Of a stretch of DNA of 64,000 nt, positions 16,711 to 25,586 are shown one piece after another. The notes under the pieces are model-generated. The model was not told where the DNA came from, made no database searches, and saw only the letters and a program-made list of their open reading frames with translations. The stretch covers positions 10,800 through 74,799 of the forward strand of contig JAZNBG010000015.1 of assembly GCA_045586925.1 (NCBI GenBank), read 5' to 3'. How positions within the stretch are numbered: the stretch's first letter is position 1; every line of letters begins with the position of its first letter. The DNA comes from SIG440 sp045586925 (GTDB lineage Bacteria; Bacillota; Clostridia; Monoglobales; Monoglobaceae). The translations under genes and the position numbers were made by a program.

Positions 16711-17013
16711 ATGCATAGCGGTAAGAAAAAGCAGAAACAACCTTCTGTAAAAAAATTAGTTATATTAGCCGCTGTATTGGTGGTGTGCATAGGTGTGATT
16801 TGCAAAATTGTCGAGCAGCAGATAACCCTGTCACGTTATGATGATCTTGCCGAAGAATATCAGCAAAAGATTGCCGAGGCGCAGCTTGAAAATCAAAAGC
16901 TGGAAGACGAAAAAAAACAGGCAGACACCGATGAATATATTCAGCGTGCCGCCCGTGAGAAGCTGGGTCTTGTTAAGCCAAACGAGCGTGTCTTTGTGGA
17001 TATAAGTCAGTAA
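16711..17013 (+). CDS. divIC: Septum formation initiator family protein (DivIC/FtsB-like)
   Basis: A 100-residue bitopic protein: basic cytoplasmic N-terminus, one membrane helix at about residues 17-36, then a coiled coil (EQQITLSRYDDLAEEYQQKI) and the family tail EYIQRAAREKLGLVKPNERVFVDI. DivIC joins FtsL and DivIB at the division septum. I prefer the ATG at 16711, 8 bases after a TTGGGGGA site; in-frame GTG codons at 16687 and 16705 are alternatives. The yabP-yabQ-divIC order supports the name. Confidence 0.88.
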   Translation: MHSGKKKQKQPSVKKLVILAAVLVVCIGVICKIVEQQITLSRYDDLAEEYQQKIAEAQLENQKLEDEKKQADTDEYIQRAAREKLGLVKPNERVFVDISQ

Positions 17014-17077
17014 CCAAACTAAACGATAAGTGAATTTAAATATACAAACGGTGCCCGGTTGCACCTGAGGAGGATTT

Positions 17078-17539
17078 TTGAAAACTATGCAGATTGAAGA
17101 AGGAAGTATACTTCGCGGAAAGGTTACAGGCATTGCACCTTTTGGCGCATTCGTTGAACTTGAGGGAGGAAAAACAGGTCTTGTACATATTTCTGAGGTG
17201 TCAGCCGAATATGTTGATGATATAAACAAGCATCTTACTGCAGGACAAAGCGTCAAGGTTAAGGTCATTTCTGTTGACGAGCAAGGCAAGATTAGCCTTT
17301 CAATCAAGAAAGCTGCCGAGGATAAACCAAAAAAGAAAAACAATGAAAGACCCAAAAACAACGGTGGTCTCAAAGGCGCTCCTGAGGTTTTTGAATTTTC
17401 TCACAAGACAAAGGATATGGAGGAGATGTCTTTTGAAGACAAGCTCCTTAAATTCAAACAGGACAGTGAAGAAAAAATTCAGGACCTTAAACGAAATACC
17501 GAAGGTAAGCGCAACGGCGGTTACAAGCGTGCATATTAA
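17078..17539 (+). CDS. yabR: S1 RNA-binding domain protein YabR
   Basis: A 153-residue protein with one N-terminal S1 domain (IEEGSILRGKVTGIAPFGAF through VKVISVDEQGKISLSIKKA, residues 5-78) and a basic, low-complexity middle, ending in a charged helix. S1 domains bind single-stranded RNA. It follows divIC, as yabR does in Bacillus and Clostridia. The start is uncertain: a TTG at 17078 lies 4 bases from GGAGG and an ATG at 17087 lies 13 bases from it. Confidence 0.88.
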   Translation: MKTMQIEEGSILRGKVTGIAPFGAFVELEGGKTGLVHISEVSAEYVDDINKHLTAGQSVKVKVISVDEQGKISLSIKKAAEDKPKKKNNERPKNNGGLKGAPEVFEFSHKTKDMEEMSFEDKLLKFKQDSEEKIQDLKRNTEGKRNGGYKRAY

Positions 17540-17622
17540 AAGCCTCGACGGAACTGTAAAGGTTCCGTTGTGTGTTTTTGGGGGATATGAGATGTGTTGA
17601 CATTGCAAAGGGGGTTACAGTT

Positions 17623-18063
17623 ATGAATACATTGACAGTTGTCTGGTTAATTGTGGCAGTTGTGTTGGGGGTTGTTGAGGCGTCAACAGTCAACCTGATT
17701 ACGCTGTGGTTTGCAGTATCGGCACTGGTTGCCGCTTTGATTGCTGCCTTTGGTGCAGGAGTTGGTGTGCAAATAACAGTTTTTATTGTTGTTTCGGCAA
17801 TTCTGGTTGTTGCAACAAGACCTCTGGCAAAGCGGTTTTTAAATCGTAAAATCGTCGCTACAAATGCCGACAGAATTATCTCTGCGCAAGGCGTGGTTGT
17901 TGAAGAAATCAACAGCGTTAAAGGCATCGGACAGGTTAAGGTTATGGGTCAGGTATGGTCAGCAAAATCCGCAAACGGGGATAATATTGCAGACGGTACA
18001 GATGTAAAAGTTGTGGCTCTTGAAGGTGTAAAGGTTGTTGTTTCTGCAGATAATCAAATATAA
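17623..18063 (+). CDS. NfeD family membrane protein
   Basis: A 146-residue protein with three hydrophobic segments (about residues 5-23, 25-45, 50-68) and a C-terminal OB-fold-like domain with GQVKVMGQVWSAKSANGDNIADGTDVKVVALEGVKVVV, the NfeD signature. NfeD proteins partner with SPFH/stomatin-like proteins in membrane microdomains, and such a gene follows 23 bases downstream. The ATG at 17623 has an AAAGGGGG site; a longer frame from 17572 is less likely. Confidence 0.9.
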   Translation: MNTLTVVWLIVAVVLGVVEASTVNLITLWFAVSALVAALIAAFGAGVGVQITVFIVVSAILVVATRPLAKRFLNRKIVATNADRIISAQGVVVEEINSVKGIGQVKVMGQVWSAKSANGDNIADGTDVKVVALEGVKVVVSADNQI

Positions 18064-18086
18064 AAATACGAAAAAGGAGTGTTAAT

Positions 18087-19004
18087 ATGCCATTTTTAAT
18101 TTTACTCGTTATAGTTATTGTTTTGATTGCTACTAATATCAAGGTTGTTCCTCAGGCACACGCATACGTTATCGAACGTCTGGGTGCATACAGCGGAACA
18201 TGGAGCGTTGGTCTTCATATAAAGATTCCGTTTATTGACAGGGTTGCAAAGAAAGTTACCCTTAAAGAACAGGTTGTTGATTTTGCTCCTCAGCCTGTTA
18301 TTACCAAGGATAATGTAACTATGCAGATTGATACTGTTGTATATTTCCAGATAATCGACCCAAAGCTTTACACCTATGGTGTTGAACTGCCAATGGCGGC
18401 GATTGAAAATTTGACAGCTACAACGCTTCGTAATATAATCGGTGATATGGAACTTGACGAGAGCTTGACATCACGTGATGTTATTAATACAAAGATGCGT
18501 TCTATTCTTGACGAGGCGACTGACCCTTGGGGTATCAGAGTTAACCGTGTAGAACTTAAAAATATTATTCCACCTGCGGGCATCCGTGAGGCAATGGAAA
18601 AACAGATGAAGGCAGAACGTGAAAGACGTGAGGCAATCCTTCGTGCAGAGGGCGAAAAGAAGTCTGCAATTCTGGTTGCCGAAGGCGAAAAGGCTGCCGC
18701 AATTTTAAAGGCAGAGGCTGAAAAAGAATCTCAGATTCTCAAAGCCGAAGCCGAGAAGGAATCTGCAATCCGTATTGCCGAAGGTGAGGCACAGGCAATT
18801 CTTTCCGTTCAGGAGGCTACTGCAAGCGGTATACGTATGCTTAATGAGGCATCGCCAATTGATTCTGTGCTTACAATAAAAAGCCTGGAGGCGTTTGCTA
18901 AGGCTGCAGATGGCAAGGCAACAAAGATTATCATTCCGTCGGAGATTCAGGGGTTGGCAGGTCTTGCTGCGGGACTTAAATCGGTTATCGACGAAGAAAA
19001 ATAA
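18087..19004 (+). CDS. SPFH/band 7 domain protein (stomatin/QmcA-like)
   Basis: A 305-residue membrane-anchored scaffold. One N-terminal hydrophobic segment (residues 1-20) is followed by the SPFH domain starting KVVPQAHAYVIERLGAYSGTW and reaching NRVELKNIIPPAGIREAMEKQMKAERERR near residues 155-180. Then comes an Ala/Glu/Lys-rich coiled coil with repeated AEGEKxxAIL units (residues 180-245). The family organises membrane protein complexes and often regulates membrane proteases. The NfeD gene immediately upstream is the usual partner. Confidence 0.92.
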   Translation: MPFLILLVIVIVLIATNIKVVPQAHAYVIERLGAYSGTWSVGLHIKIPFIDRVAKKVTLKEQVVDFAPQPVITKDNVTMQIDTVVYFQIIDPKLYTYGVELPMAAIENLTATTLRNIIGDMELDESLTSRDVINTKMRSILDEATDPWGIRVNRVELKNIIPPAGIREAMEKQMKAERERREAILRAEGEKKSAILVAEGEKAAAILKAEAEKESQILKAEAEKESAIRIAEGEAQAILSVQEATASGIRMLNEASPIDSVLTIKSLEAFAKAADGKATKIIIPSEIQGLAGLAAGLKSVIDEEK

Positions 19005-19054
19005 AATTTTACGACACTTAAGACTATTAAAGGAACTTTAGGAGGAAAAACAAA

Positions 19055-19801
19055 ATGTCAGGACATTCCAAATGGGCAACAATTAAAAGAAAAAAAGGTG
19101 CACTTGATGCAAAAAGGGGTAAGCTGTTTACCAAAATCGGCCGTGAACTTATGGTTGCGGTTAAAGAGGGCGGACCTGACCCCGACAGCAACTCAAAGCT
19201 GCGTGATGCTATCGCAAAGGCAAAGGCAAATAATATGCCCAACGATACTATTCAAAGAAGTGTCAAAAAGGCGGCAGGCGAGGACGGCAACAAAGAATAT
19301 TTTGAACTTACTTACGAAGGCTACGGTCCAAGCGGTGTTGCTTTTATGGTTGAAACACTTAGTGACAACAAAAACCGTACAGCAGGCGATATGCGCCACT
19401 ATTTTGACAAATACGGCGGCAATCTTGGTCAGACAGGCAGCGTTGGCTTTATGTTTGTCCGCAAGGGTCAGCTTGTAATCGCAAAGGCTGACAGCATTGA
19501 TGAGGACACTTTGATGATGGATGCTTTGGACGCAGGTGCCGAAGACTTCAGCGCCGAGGACGAGTGCTATGAGGTTACATCAAGCCCCGAAGATTTCAGT
19601 AAGGTCCGTGAAGCACTTGAGGCAAAGGGCTACGAGTTTGAGCAGGCTGAAATCAGCTATATCCCGCAAACCCTCACTCAGGTAGACGACCCTGAGGCTG
19701 TAAAGAACCTAGAAAAGCTCATTGATATGCTTGAAGATAACGATGACGTGCAGAACGTTTACCACACCTGGGATATGCCCGAGGATGAAGAGGAAGAGTA
19801 G
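19055..19801 (+). CDS. yebC: YebC/PmpR-family protein
   Basis: A 248-residue protein with the invariant start MSGHSKWATIKRKKGALDAK, then the family core KAKANNMPNDTIQRSVKKAAGE and YEGYGPSGVAFMVETLSDNKNRT. Family members are described as transcriptional regulators, and some act as translation factors at difficult proline-rich sequences. A GGAGG site lies upstream. The 3' end overlaps the convergent deacetylase frame by 43 bases. Confidence 0.95.
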   Translation: MSGHSKWATIKRKKGALDAKRGKLFTKIGRELMVAVKEGGPDPDSNSKLRDAIAKAKANNMPNDTIQRSVKKAAGEDGNKEYFELTYEGYGPSGVAFMVETLSDNKNRTAGDMRHYFDKYGGNLGQTGSVGFMFVRKGQLVIAKADSIDEDTLMMDALDAGAEDFSAEDECYEVTSSPEDFSKVREALEAKGYEFEQAEISYIPQTLTQVDDPEAVKNLEKLIDMLEDNDDVQNVYHTWDMPEDEEEE

Positions 19802-20691
19802 TCATATAATTTACCCCTTTCCGAAAAAGCGGAAAGGGGTTTTGTAATTACTACAATATCTGTAGGGGCAGAGGTTGGTTGAGTTTTTTCTTCGGGTTTC
19901 TTTGCATCTGATTTTTGTGATTCGTTCTGCTTGTTTGGAATTTGCATACCGCTGTGGTCGATGCTATAGTCTTTTGTGAGAATTAGTTCGGAGATGGGGA
20001 CAATCTTATAACCATCCTGCTGAAGTGTTTCAATGATGATAGGCAGAGCCTCGGGGGTGTGAAGGGCGGCGTTGTGAAACAGAACAATACTGCCGGGCTT
20101 CACCTTTGAGGTAACACGGCTTGCAATTTCGGTTGCAGACAAATCCTTCCAGTCAAGGCTGTCAACATCCCATTGAATAGTGAAGTGGCCTGTTTCACGC
20201 ATTGCCTGCACGACATCGTTGTTATAGTCGCCGTAGGGGGCGCGGAAAAGCGTTGGTTTTACGCCTGTTATGGCTTTGATTTTTTCATCGCATTTGTTGA
20301 CTTCTTCCTTCATTTTTTCAACTGAAATCTGTGTCATATGTGGGTGGCTGTTTGAGTGGTTCATAATTTCGTGACCTGCATCCGAGAGCTGTTTTACCGA
20401 TTCGGGGTATTTGTCAACCCAGCTTCCTACCACAAAAAAGGTGGTTTTTATGTTGTATTTATCCATAATTTCAATGAGCTGACCTGTATCCTCGTTGCCC
20501 CAGGCGGCATCGAAGGAGAAGGATATCACCTTTTCGTTTTCGGGTTTTTGAACACAGTAAATGGGTAAATCCCGCTTTGCACTTGAAACTGTGATTGCAT
20601 CATAACGTCCTATGTATACAAGACTCAAGGCGAGAATAAGCACAAGCACGCATAAAAGCCCCGTCCTTTTTGAAATAACAAAAATCTTCAT
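19759..20691 (-). CDS. Polysaccharide deacetylase (NodB/PdaB-like)
   Basis: A 310-residue protein with an N-terminal membrane anchor or signal segment (residues 8-27) and a NodB homology domain. FSFDAAWGNEDT holds the catalytic and metal Asp residues, HSNSHPHM the metal-binding His pair, and RAPYGDYN motif 3; LFHN near residue 215 matches the later motif. It probably removes N-acetyl groups from peptidoglycan or spore-cortex glycan outside the membrane. The last 60 residues are Lys/Ser/Pro-rich. They continue through the terminator at 19814-19839 into yebC, so the natural C-terminus deserves checking. Confidence 0.85.
   Translation of the reverse strand: MKIFVISKRTGLLCVLVLILALSLVYIGRYDAITVSSAKRDLPIYCVQKPENEKVISFSFDAAWGNEDTGQLIEIMDKYNIKTTFFVVGSWVDKYPESVKQLSDAGHEIMNHSNSHPHMTQISVEKMKEEVNKCDEKIKAITGVKPTLFRAPYGDYNNDVVQAMRETGHFTIQWDVDSLDWKDLSATEIASRVTSKVKPGSIVLFHNAALHTPEALPIIIETLQQDGYKIVPISELILTKDYSIDHSGMQIPNKQNESQKSDAKKPEEKTQPTSAPTDIVVITKPLSAFSERGKLYDYSSSSSSGISQVW
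19814..19839. terminator. Bidirectional terminator inside the deacetylase 3' coding end
   Basis: CCCCTTTCCG (19814-19823) pairs perfectly with CGGAAAGGGG (19830-19839), with T-rich sequence on the plus side. It lies 13 bases after the yebC stop and within the deacetylase frame. Confidence 0.8.
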
Positions 20692-20784
20692 AAAGTCAAT
20701 CCTCTCTTATAAATTATTTCCTTTTTAAAATATATTCAGTTTTACGAGGATTAGACTTGTAATTGTTTAAATGCATAAAAAGGA

Positions 20785-20810
20785 GCTTTGGTGGAGTTTC
20801 TCACCAAAGC
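20785..20810 (-). terminator. Terminator after the YesL-like gene
   Basis: GCTTTGGTG (20785-20793) pairs with CACCAAAGC (20802-20810); on the minus strand it is followed by TCCTTTTT. Confidence 0.75.
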
Positions 20811-20827
20811 CCTGCGGTTTGCTTGTA

Positions 20828-21691
20828 TTAAAGATTATTATCTGCGTCCATTGCCATATTGATGTATTTTTCGATATCAGAATAAACAAAAAAGTTAGTT
20901 ACAAAACCGGTCAGTGATGGCAGAATGAAAAATTCGAGAAAAACTACGGCAATCACTGCTAAAATAGATTGTGTAATAAAAATAGCTGCTATCGGAATAA
21001 CTATGTGAACCAGTACACATATAAGCAACAACAAAAAGTTTTTGGGAGCTTTTGCAAAGGCAAAAATCAGTGAATTTTTCAGTATGTGCTTTAGTGGCAG
21101 TTCAAATGTAATAATAAGCTGATAAATATACAAATGCATTATTGTATATACAAGTGCAACAAAAATAAGTATAAATGCGAGAATATATATTCCTGAATTC
21201 ACATAGAACTCAATAGCCACAGTCATCAGATAAAGTGCTGCAAGGTCAATTATCCATATGCAAAAGCTCTGTTTGAAATTAGACTTAAATCTTTCGAAAA
21301 AGTCGCTGACAAGCCAGCAGTGCTCCTCTCTGCCATAGTTGCGGATAATATAGGTTGCACCTGCAGTAGCAGGACCCAATCCGTAAAATACAGTGAACAG
21401 CAAAGATAAAATCGCCCTGAGTCCCAAGTCCAGAAGTGCGATGGTTGGCTCAAGTGAAGGGTCGTCCAATGATACGAAAAGCGAGTTTGAAATCCTTGCC
21501 GATATAACCCCTGTGATAATCATTGTAATAAGAAAGAAGGGTATACCAACAAGCATATACAGCATATTCACCTTGCAAAGGTTCCAAAGCTTTCGGGGAA
21601 GTATTTCAAAAAAAGTGGTTATGCGGGGTTGATTGGGGTCACGCTTGTTAACTCCCTTGCCCGGTTTGTTGTAATTTGGGAAAAAAAACAT
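20828..21691 (-). CDS. DUF624 (YesL-like) membrane protein
   Basis: A 287-residue membrane protein with about six hydrophobic segments. The N-terminal FFEILPRKLWNLCKVNMLYMLVGIPFFLI and GLGPATAGATYIIRNYGREEHCWLVSDFFERFKSNFKQS are typical of DUF624/YesL, a family often found beside carbohydrate ABC transporters and pectin genes. It is somewhat longer than most members, with an added N-terminus. Its function is unknown. It has its own terminator and no transporter genes lie beside it here. Confidence 0.75.
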   Translation of the reverse strand: MFFFPNYNKPGKGVNKRDPNQPRITTFFEILPRKLWNLCKVNMLYMLVGIPFFLITMIITGVISARISNSLFVSLDDPSLEPTIALLDLGLRAILSLLFTVFYGLGPATAGATYIIRNYGREEHCWLVSDFFERFKSNFKQSFCIWIIDLAALYLMTVAIEFYVNSGIYILAFILIFVALVYTIMHLYIYQLIITFELPLKHILKNSLIFAFAKAPKNFLLLLICVLVHIVIPIAAIFITQSILAVIAVVFLEFFILPSLTGFVTNFFVYSDIEKYINMAMDADNNL

Positions 21692-21775
21692 TTTTATTCA
21701 CATCCTGATTGTAGTTAATATGATGATTATAACATAAATATAAAAAAATCGCAACCCTGTTATATTAACAATATG

Positions 21776-22141
21776 TTAAATTACTTTGCTTAAAAACGAA
21801 AAGCATTTCATCAGGCGGTCAATGCTGCTGAAATTAAGTCCAATGGTGCATATATCGGGCAAAGTAATTTCCAGCTTGGCATTTTCGTATTCTGCAGAGC
21901 TGATAACGGCGTATGATGTGATACTGGAATAATGCACAAAGTCAATCTGACGTGAGGTTTCATCGGGAGCATATATAAAAACAAGCCGTTTTGTTGTAAA
22001 AAAAGCAAGCCGGTCACGCAAACCTGCAAAGAAGAAGAGAACTTCCTCGCCGTCTGTAAAAAATGATTTAATAAAACGAAGGTCATCGCTTTCGGGAATG
22101 TTTTCTCCGTTAAAAAATTCCATATAACCTGTGTTTAACAT
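21776..22141 (-). CDS. Small PH-like domain protein
   Basis: A 121-residue soluble protein. DGEEVLFFFAGLRDRLAFFTTKRLVFIYAPDETSRQIDFVHYSSITSYAV is typical of bacterial PH-like (bPH) domains, with a strand pattern ending in a C-terminal helix. No membrane segment is visible. Function is unknown; such domains may bind membranes or proteins and often respond to stress. It is preceded by an AGGAG site 9 bases away and by a structured leader that ends in a terminator-like hairpin, so it may be controlled by attenuation. Confidence 0.7.
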   Translation of the reverse strand: MLNTGYMEFFNGENIPESDDLRFIKSFFTDGEEVLFFFAGLRDRLAFFTTKRLVFIYAPDETSRQIDFVHYSSITSYAVISSAEYENAKLEITLPDICTIGLNFSSIDRLMKCFSFLSKVI

Positions 22142-22157
22142 TTTGTATCTCTCCTAA

Positions 22158-22324
22158 TAAAAAAATGTGCCCCAATCTTGGGACACACTAAAAAAGTGAA
22201 GTCCCTCAATTGTTGCTACACAATGCTCTACCTATTCTTCACAGGGATGAGTAAAGAGAGAAAACACCTTTTTAACAAAGGATATTTTCCCTAATAAAGA
22301 ATAGACTTATGCATATGTGTAGCA
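22158..22324 (-). ncRNA. Structured leader RNA or small RNA upstream of the PH-like gene
   Basis: Four nested stems form one arm on the minus strand: 22324-22316 with 22222-22214 (9 bp), 22304-22297 with 22239-22232 (8 bp), 22292-22288 with 22247-22243 (5 bp) and 22281-22277 with 22271-22267 (5 bp). Downstream, 22187-22178 pairs with 22175-22166 as a terminator stem followed by a T run. A competing pairing of GGGAC just upstream with GTCCC of the terminator arm is possible. Transcription should start at the first stem. The layout is that of a riboswitch or attenuator, or a stand-alone sRNA; no known family was recognised. Confidence 0.5.
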
Positions 22325-22329
22325 CATAC

Positions 22330-22358
22330 AGTATATCATATAAAACAATAAAATACAA
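22330..22358 (-). promoter_or_regulatory. Promoter of the structured leader
   Basis: Minus-strand TTGTAT (22358-22353) and TATACT (22335-22330) are 17 bp apart. The start is predicted near 22323, at the first stem of the leader. Confidence 0.65.
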
Positions 22359-22468
22359 CATTTTTTTGTAATTTGCCAAAAATATAGCAGGCAATAAAAA
22401 GGAAATAATGACAGACTTGTCGAAATAGTCAGATAAGAAATTAAACTTTTGATTTGGAGTGATAATTT

Positions 22469-23437
22469 ATGAAAAATAAATACATCGGACATCCATCTCA
22501 GCTTTTGGGCGTTCGTGAAACCCGAATGGTGGGAGGAAAGGCTGACGGAATGAGACTTCTTGAAGTTCGCAATGGAGGCGGCCTTGAATTTACTGTGTCG
22601 CTTGACAGAGGGGCGGATATTCCGTATCTGTTTTACAAGGGCAACAGTATGGCATATATTTCGCCTTGCGGAATGGTTGCCCCCCAGTATTATGATAATA
22701 AGGGGCTTGGCTTTCTGAAGTCGTTTACAGCGGGATTTTTTACAACCTGCGGTCTTACTGCTGTGGGAAATCCCTGCACCGATAATGGTGAGGAGTTACC
22801 TTTGCACGGCACATTTTCGCACATACCTGCAGAACAATATTCGTATACAACAGAGGAGGATTGCATTAAAATCACTGCTACTATGCGTGACGCAGCTCTT
22901 TTTGGTAATCAGCTTGTATTAAGACGTGAATATTGCTGCGGAATCAATGATAATACCCTTACCGTGACAGACATTGTAGAAAATATCGGCTGCAAGGAAT
23001 CACCTTATATGATAATGTATCATTGCAATTTTGGGTATCCTTTGCTTAGTGAAAAAGCAGTTTTAAACATTCCTTCGTGCAATGTTGCGGGCAGAGATGA
23101 ACACGCTGCCAACCACATTGCAAGCTGGGCAGAAATTCCGGCACCAACACCTGATTTTGTGGAACAGTGTTTTTACCACAGCTTTGATAAAGCACCGGCA
23201 GTATCCATTAAAAATCCGGATATAGGGGTGGAAATGGAAATGACTTATTCCGCCGAAACTCTTGATTGTTTTACACAATGGAAGATGATGGGTGATAATG
23301 AATATGTTCTGGGCTTAGAACCCGGAAACTGCACTCCCGACGGCAGAGATGTGATGAGAGAAAAGGGAATTCTGAAGTTCCTTAAACCCGGAGAAAAGAA
23401 AACAACAAGTGTGACATTTAAATTTAGCGATATATAA
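22469..23437 (+). CDS. DUF4432 (galactose mutarotase-fold) protein
   Basis: A 322-residue protein of the DUF4432/aldose-epimerase-like group. GLEFTVSLDRGADIPYLFYKGNSMAYISPCG near residues 35-65 and GFFTTCGLTAVGNPCTDNGEELPLHGTFSHIPAE near 88-122 are characteristic, and MYHCNFGYPLLSE near 175 lies where mutarotases carry sugar-binding residues. Expected to bind or epimerise a sugar or sugar acid in the cytoplasm; the substrate is unknown. It stands alone between a structured leader and a bidirectional terminator. Confidence 0.8.
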   Translation: MKNKYIGHPSQLLGVRETRMVGGKADGMRLLEVRNGGGLEFTVSLDRGADIPYLFYKGNSMAYISPCGMVAPQYYDNKGLGFLKSFTAGFFTTCGLTAVGNPCTDNGEELPLHGTFSHIPAEQYSYTTEEDCIKITATMRDAALFGNQLVLRREYCCGINDNTLTVTDIVENIGCKESPYMIMYHCNFGYPLLSEKAVLNIPSCNVAGRDEHAANHIASWAEIPAPTPDFVEQCFYHSFDKAPAVSIKNPDIGVEMEMTYSAETLDCFTQWKMMGDNEYVLGLEPGNCTPDGRDVMREKGILKFLKPGEKKTTSVTFKFSDI

Positions 23438-23464
23438 GTATAAAGTTAAAAAAAGCAAAAAATA

Positions 23465-23492
23465 ATGGCAGATGCATTTTGCATCTGCCATT
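23465..23492. terminator. Bidirectional terminator between convergent genes
   Basis: ATGGCAGATGCA (23465-23476) pairs perfectly with 23480-23491. It lies between the DUF4432 gene and the SLH gene. Confidence 0.85.
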
Positions 23493-23502
23493 TAATTATT
23501 AA

Positions 23503-25329
23503 TTACTGTATAACGATAACACTTGCCTCAAGTACACCTGATGCATTTGAACCGGTAACGGTAACTGTCTTTTCTTTTTCTACAGATTTAAGATTTACAC
23601 TTCTGCCGGTTGTACTGTCTATAATCTTGGTGTTGCTGTTTACAAATACGTTATAATCGGTACCCTTTTCTTCAACAATCATAAGACCATAGGTGGCATT
23701 GATGCTCTTAACCACGCCTGTAAGCTGTGATTTTGCAACCGAACCTGCGGCTTCAACCGAGATAATCTCACTGCTCTGCAGACCAATCTTTACATCAGAG
23801 CCGGGACGAAGGTCAAAGACTGTTCCTTCTTCGGTTGAATCGATTACGATTTTGACACTCTTGTTAACCTTGTATTCGGTTACCTTGTTGTTGGCTTCAA
23901 TACCAACAACCGTGCCTGATGTGGTGTGGGTGATGTATGAAATAGTTCCTGTCAAGCTGTGGTTTTTGCTGCTTGCAGAAATCTTTGTAACCTTGCCATA
24001 GGTGAGTCTTAATGAAACGGTGTCGCCGTTCATCAGTTCTGCAAGGCTGCTGTCAAGACTGTTGCGTGAAACCTGAACGCCATCGGCTGAGATTTCGTAC
24101 TTAACTGTTTCGCCGGATGCTGCTTCTTTTACGTTGAGGATTGTATATTCGCCTGACGCATCAACAGAAATAAGTGTACCGCCTGATGTGGTGCTCTTGT
24201 CGATAACCTCAAGGGTTTCAACCTCGCCGTCAACGATTGTCAGTGCAACATAGTTGTTGTTTTTAATCTTGCTGAAAAGGTCGATTGCGCCATTGATTTT
24301 AACTTTTGCATTTTTGCTGAGAACATATGTTTCGACAATTGACTTGTCATTAGCGTCAGCGATTGTAACAGATTTTGTTCCGCTGGAGTCGCGTGTGCCT
24401 GAAACAAGACCATAAATTACAGCATCATCAATTGTTACGTTGTTTTCAATCATTTTAACCTTGCCTGCAAGGTGAGTGATTTTAACGTGCATACCTGCGC
24501 TTAAATCGTCAAGGGCAACATCTTCGCCATTGATTTTGAATTTTGTATTTTTCTCGACGGGGCATACTATATCGTTGCCGTTAATAGAAATGGTAACGGT
24601 TTCTTCAAAATCATCAATCGAAACGATAACACCTGTCTGTACTGATAAATCAAGAACATCAATAAGACTATGAAGCATTTTTGCCATCTGCGAACGGGTA
24701 ACTGCGGTATTGGGCCAGAACTCGGGCTTGCCCTGTGCGTTGTTGCCCATACCCTGCATAATGCCTGCGTCCTTTACATATTCAACGTATGCACGGGCAG
24801 AGTCGGGGATTTCAACAGTGTCTGCATATGAGGATGAAACAAAGGCGTTGCCCTGAACCTCTTCTTCGGCACCAAGGAGCTTGGTAAGAAGAATTGCAGC
24901 CTCGTATCTTAAAAGGGCTGAGTTCTTGTTTGCAGATGAGATATATGTATCAAGCTCGGACGCTTTAAGAACACCAGCATAAAGAAGGAAAGAAACCTCG
25001 TCTTTGTAGTTTGTTGAATATTTTTTAAGAACGCTTTCGTTTTCTTCAAGAGCGTATTCCAAAGAATCTGCAAAGCCGTCGTTGTTTACGCCAATCATTC
25101 TTGCAAGAAGAATAAGTGCTTCGGTTTTTGAAATTGTGTTGTTGGGCTTAAAGGTGCCATCTTCATAACCCTTAAGGTAGCCTGCATCTGCCATTGCGTT
25201 GATATATGGCTTTGCCCATTCAACTGTCGGGTCGTTTTCTACGTCAGAAAAAGTCAGCGCAGATACAGACACCGTAGAGAGCAGAAATACAGCGCAAAGA
25301 ATGATACTCAGTATTTTTTTGTTAATCAT
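23503..25329 (-). CDS. SLH-domain surface protein (608 residues)
   Basis: A secreted protein with a signal peptide (residues 1-25, KKILSIILCAVFLLSTVSVSA) followed by three S-layer homology repeats over about residues 26-215, including GYLKGYEDGTFKPNNTISKTEALILLARM and NTAVTRSQMAKMLHSLIDV. SLH domains bind secondary cell-wall polymer and hold proteins at the surface. The remaining 390 residues are a beta-rich, Thr/Val-rich region with repeated VxVTITxxxGKV-like units. The gene is divergent from another SLH protein gene, and both are probably major cell-envelope components. Confidence 0.88.
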   Translation of the reverse strand: MINKKILSIILCAVFLLSTVSVSALTFSDVENDPTVEWAKPYINAMADAGYLKGYEDGTFKPNNTISKTEALILLARMIGVNNDGFADSLEYALEENESVLKKYSTNYKDEVSFLLYAGVLKASELDTYISSANKNSALLRYEAAILLTKLLGAEEEVQGNAFVSSSYADTVEIPDSARAYVEYVKDAGIMQGMGNNAQGKPEFWPNTAVTRSQMAKMLHSLIDVLDLSVQTGVIVSIDDFEETVTISINGNDIVCPVEKNTKFKINGEDVALDDLSAGMHVKITHLAGKVKMIENNVTIDDAVIYGLVSGTRDSSGTKSVTIADANDKSIVETYVLSKNAKVKINGAIDLFSKIKNNNYVALTIVDGEVETLEVIDKSTTSGGTLISVDASGEYTILNVKEAASGETVKYEISADGVQVSRNSLDSSLAELMNGDTVSLRLTYGKVTKISASSKNHSLTGTISYITHTTSGTVVGIEANNKVTEYKVNKSVKIVIDSTEEGTVFDLRPGSDVKIGLQSSEIISVEAAGSVAKSQLTGVVKSINATYGLMIVEEKGTDYNVFVNSNTKIIDSTTGRSVNLKSVEKEKTVTVTGSNASGVLEASVIVIQ

Positions 25330-25586
25330 TGGTTAATCCCCCTTGTATATAGAAAATTAATATTTATACAACATATAGTATATTACATTCTTATTCTAAC
25401 ATACATTTTTATATATTTCAACTATATTTAAGGAAAATTTTTTTACATATTTGTAACAAAAGCATTAAAAATTTAATATGTCCGTAATTATTTGCTAATT
25501 CAGCCAAAAAGTTGGTGTTGTAAATTCCTTTTATCGACGCACAATAAACACGAAACATTTTCAAATTTTAATAAGGAGGAATAAAA

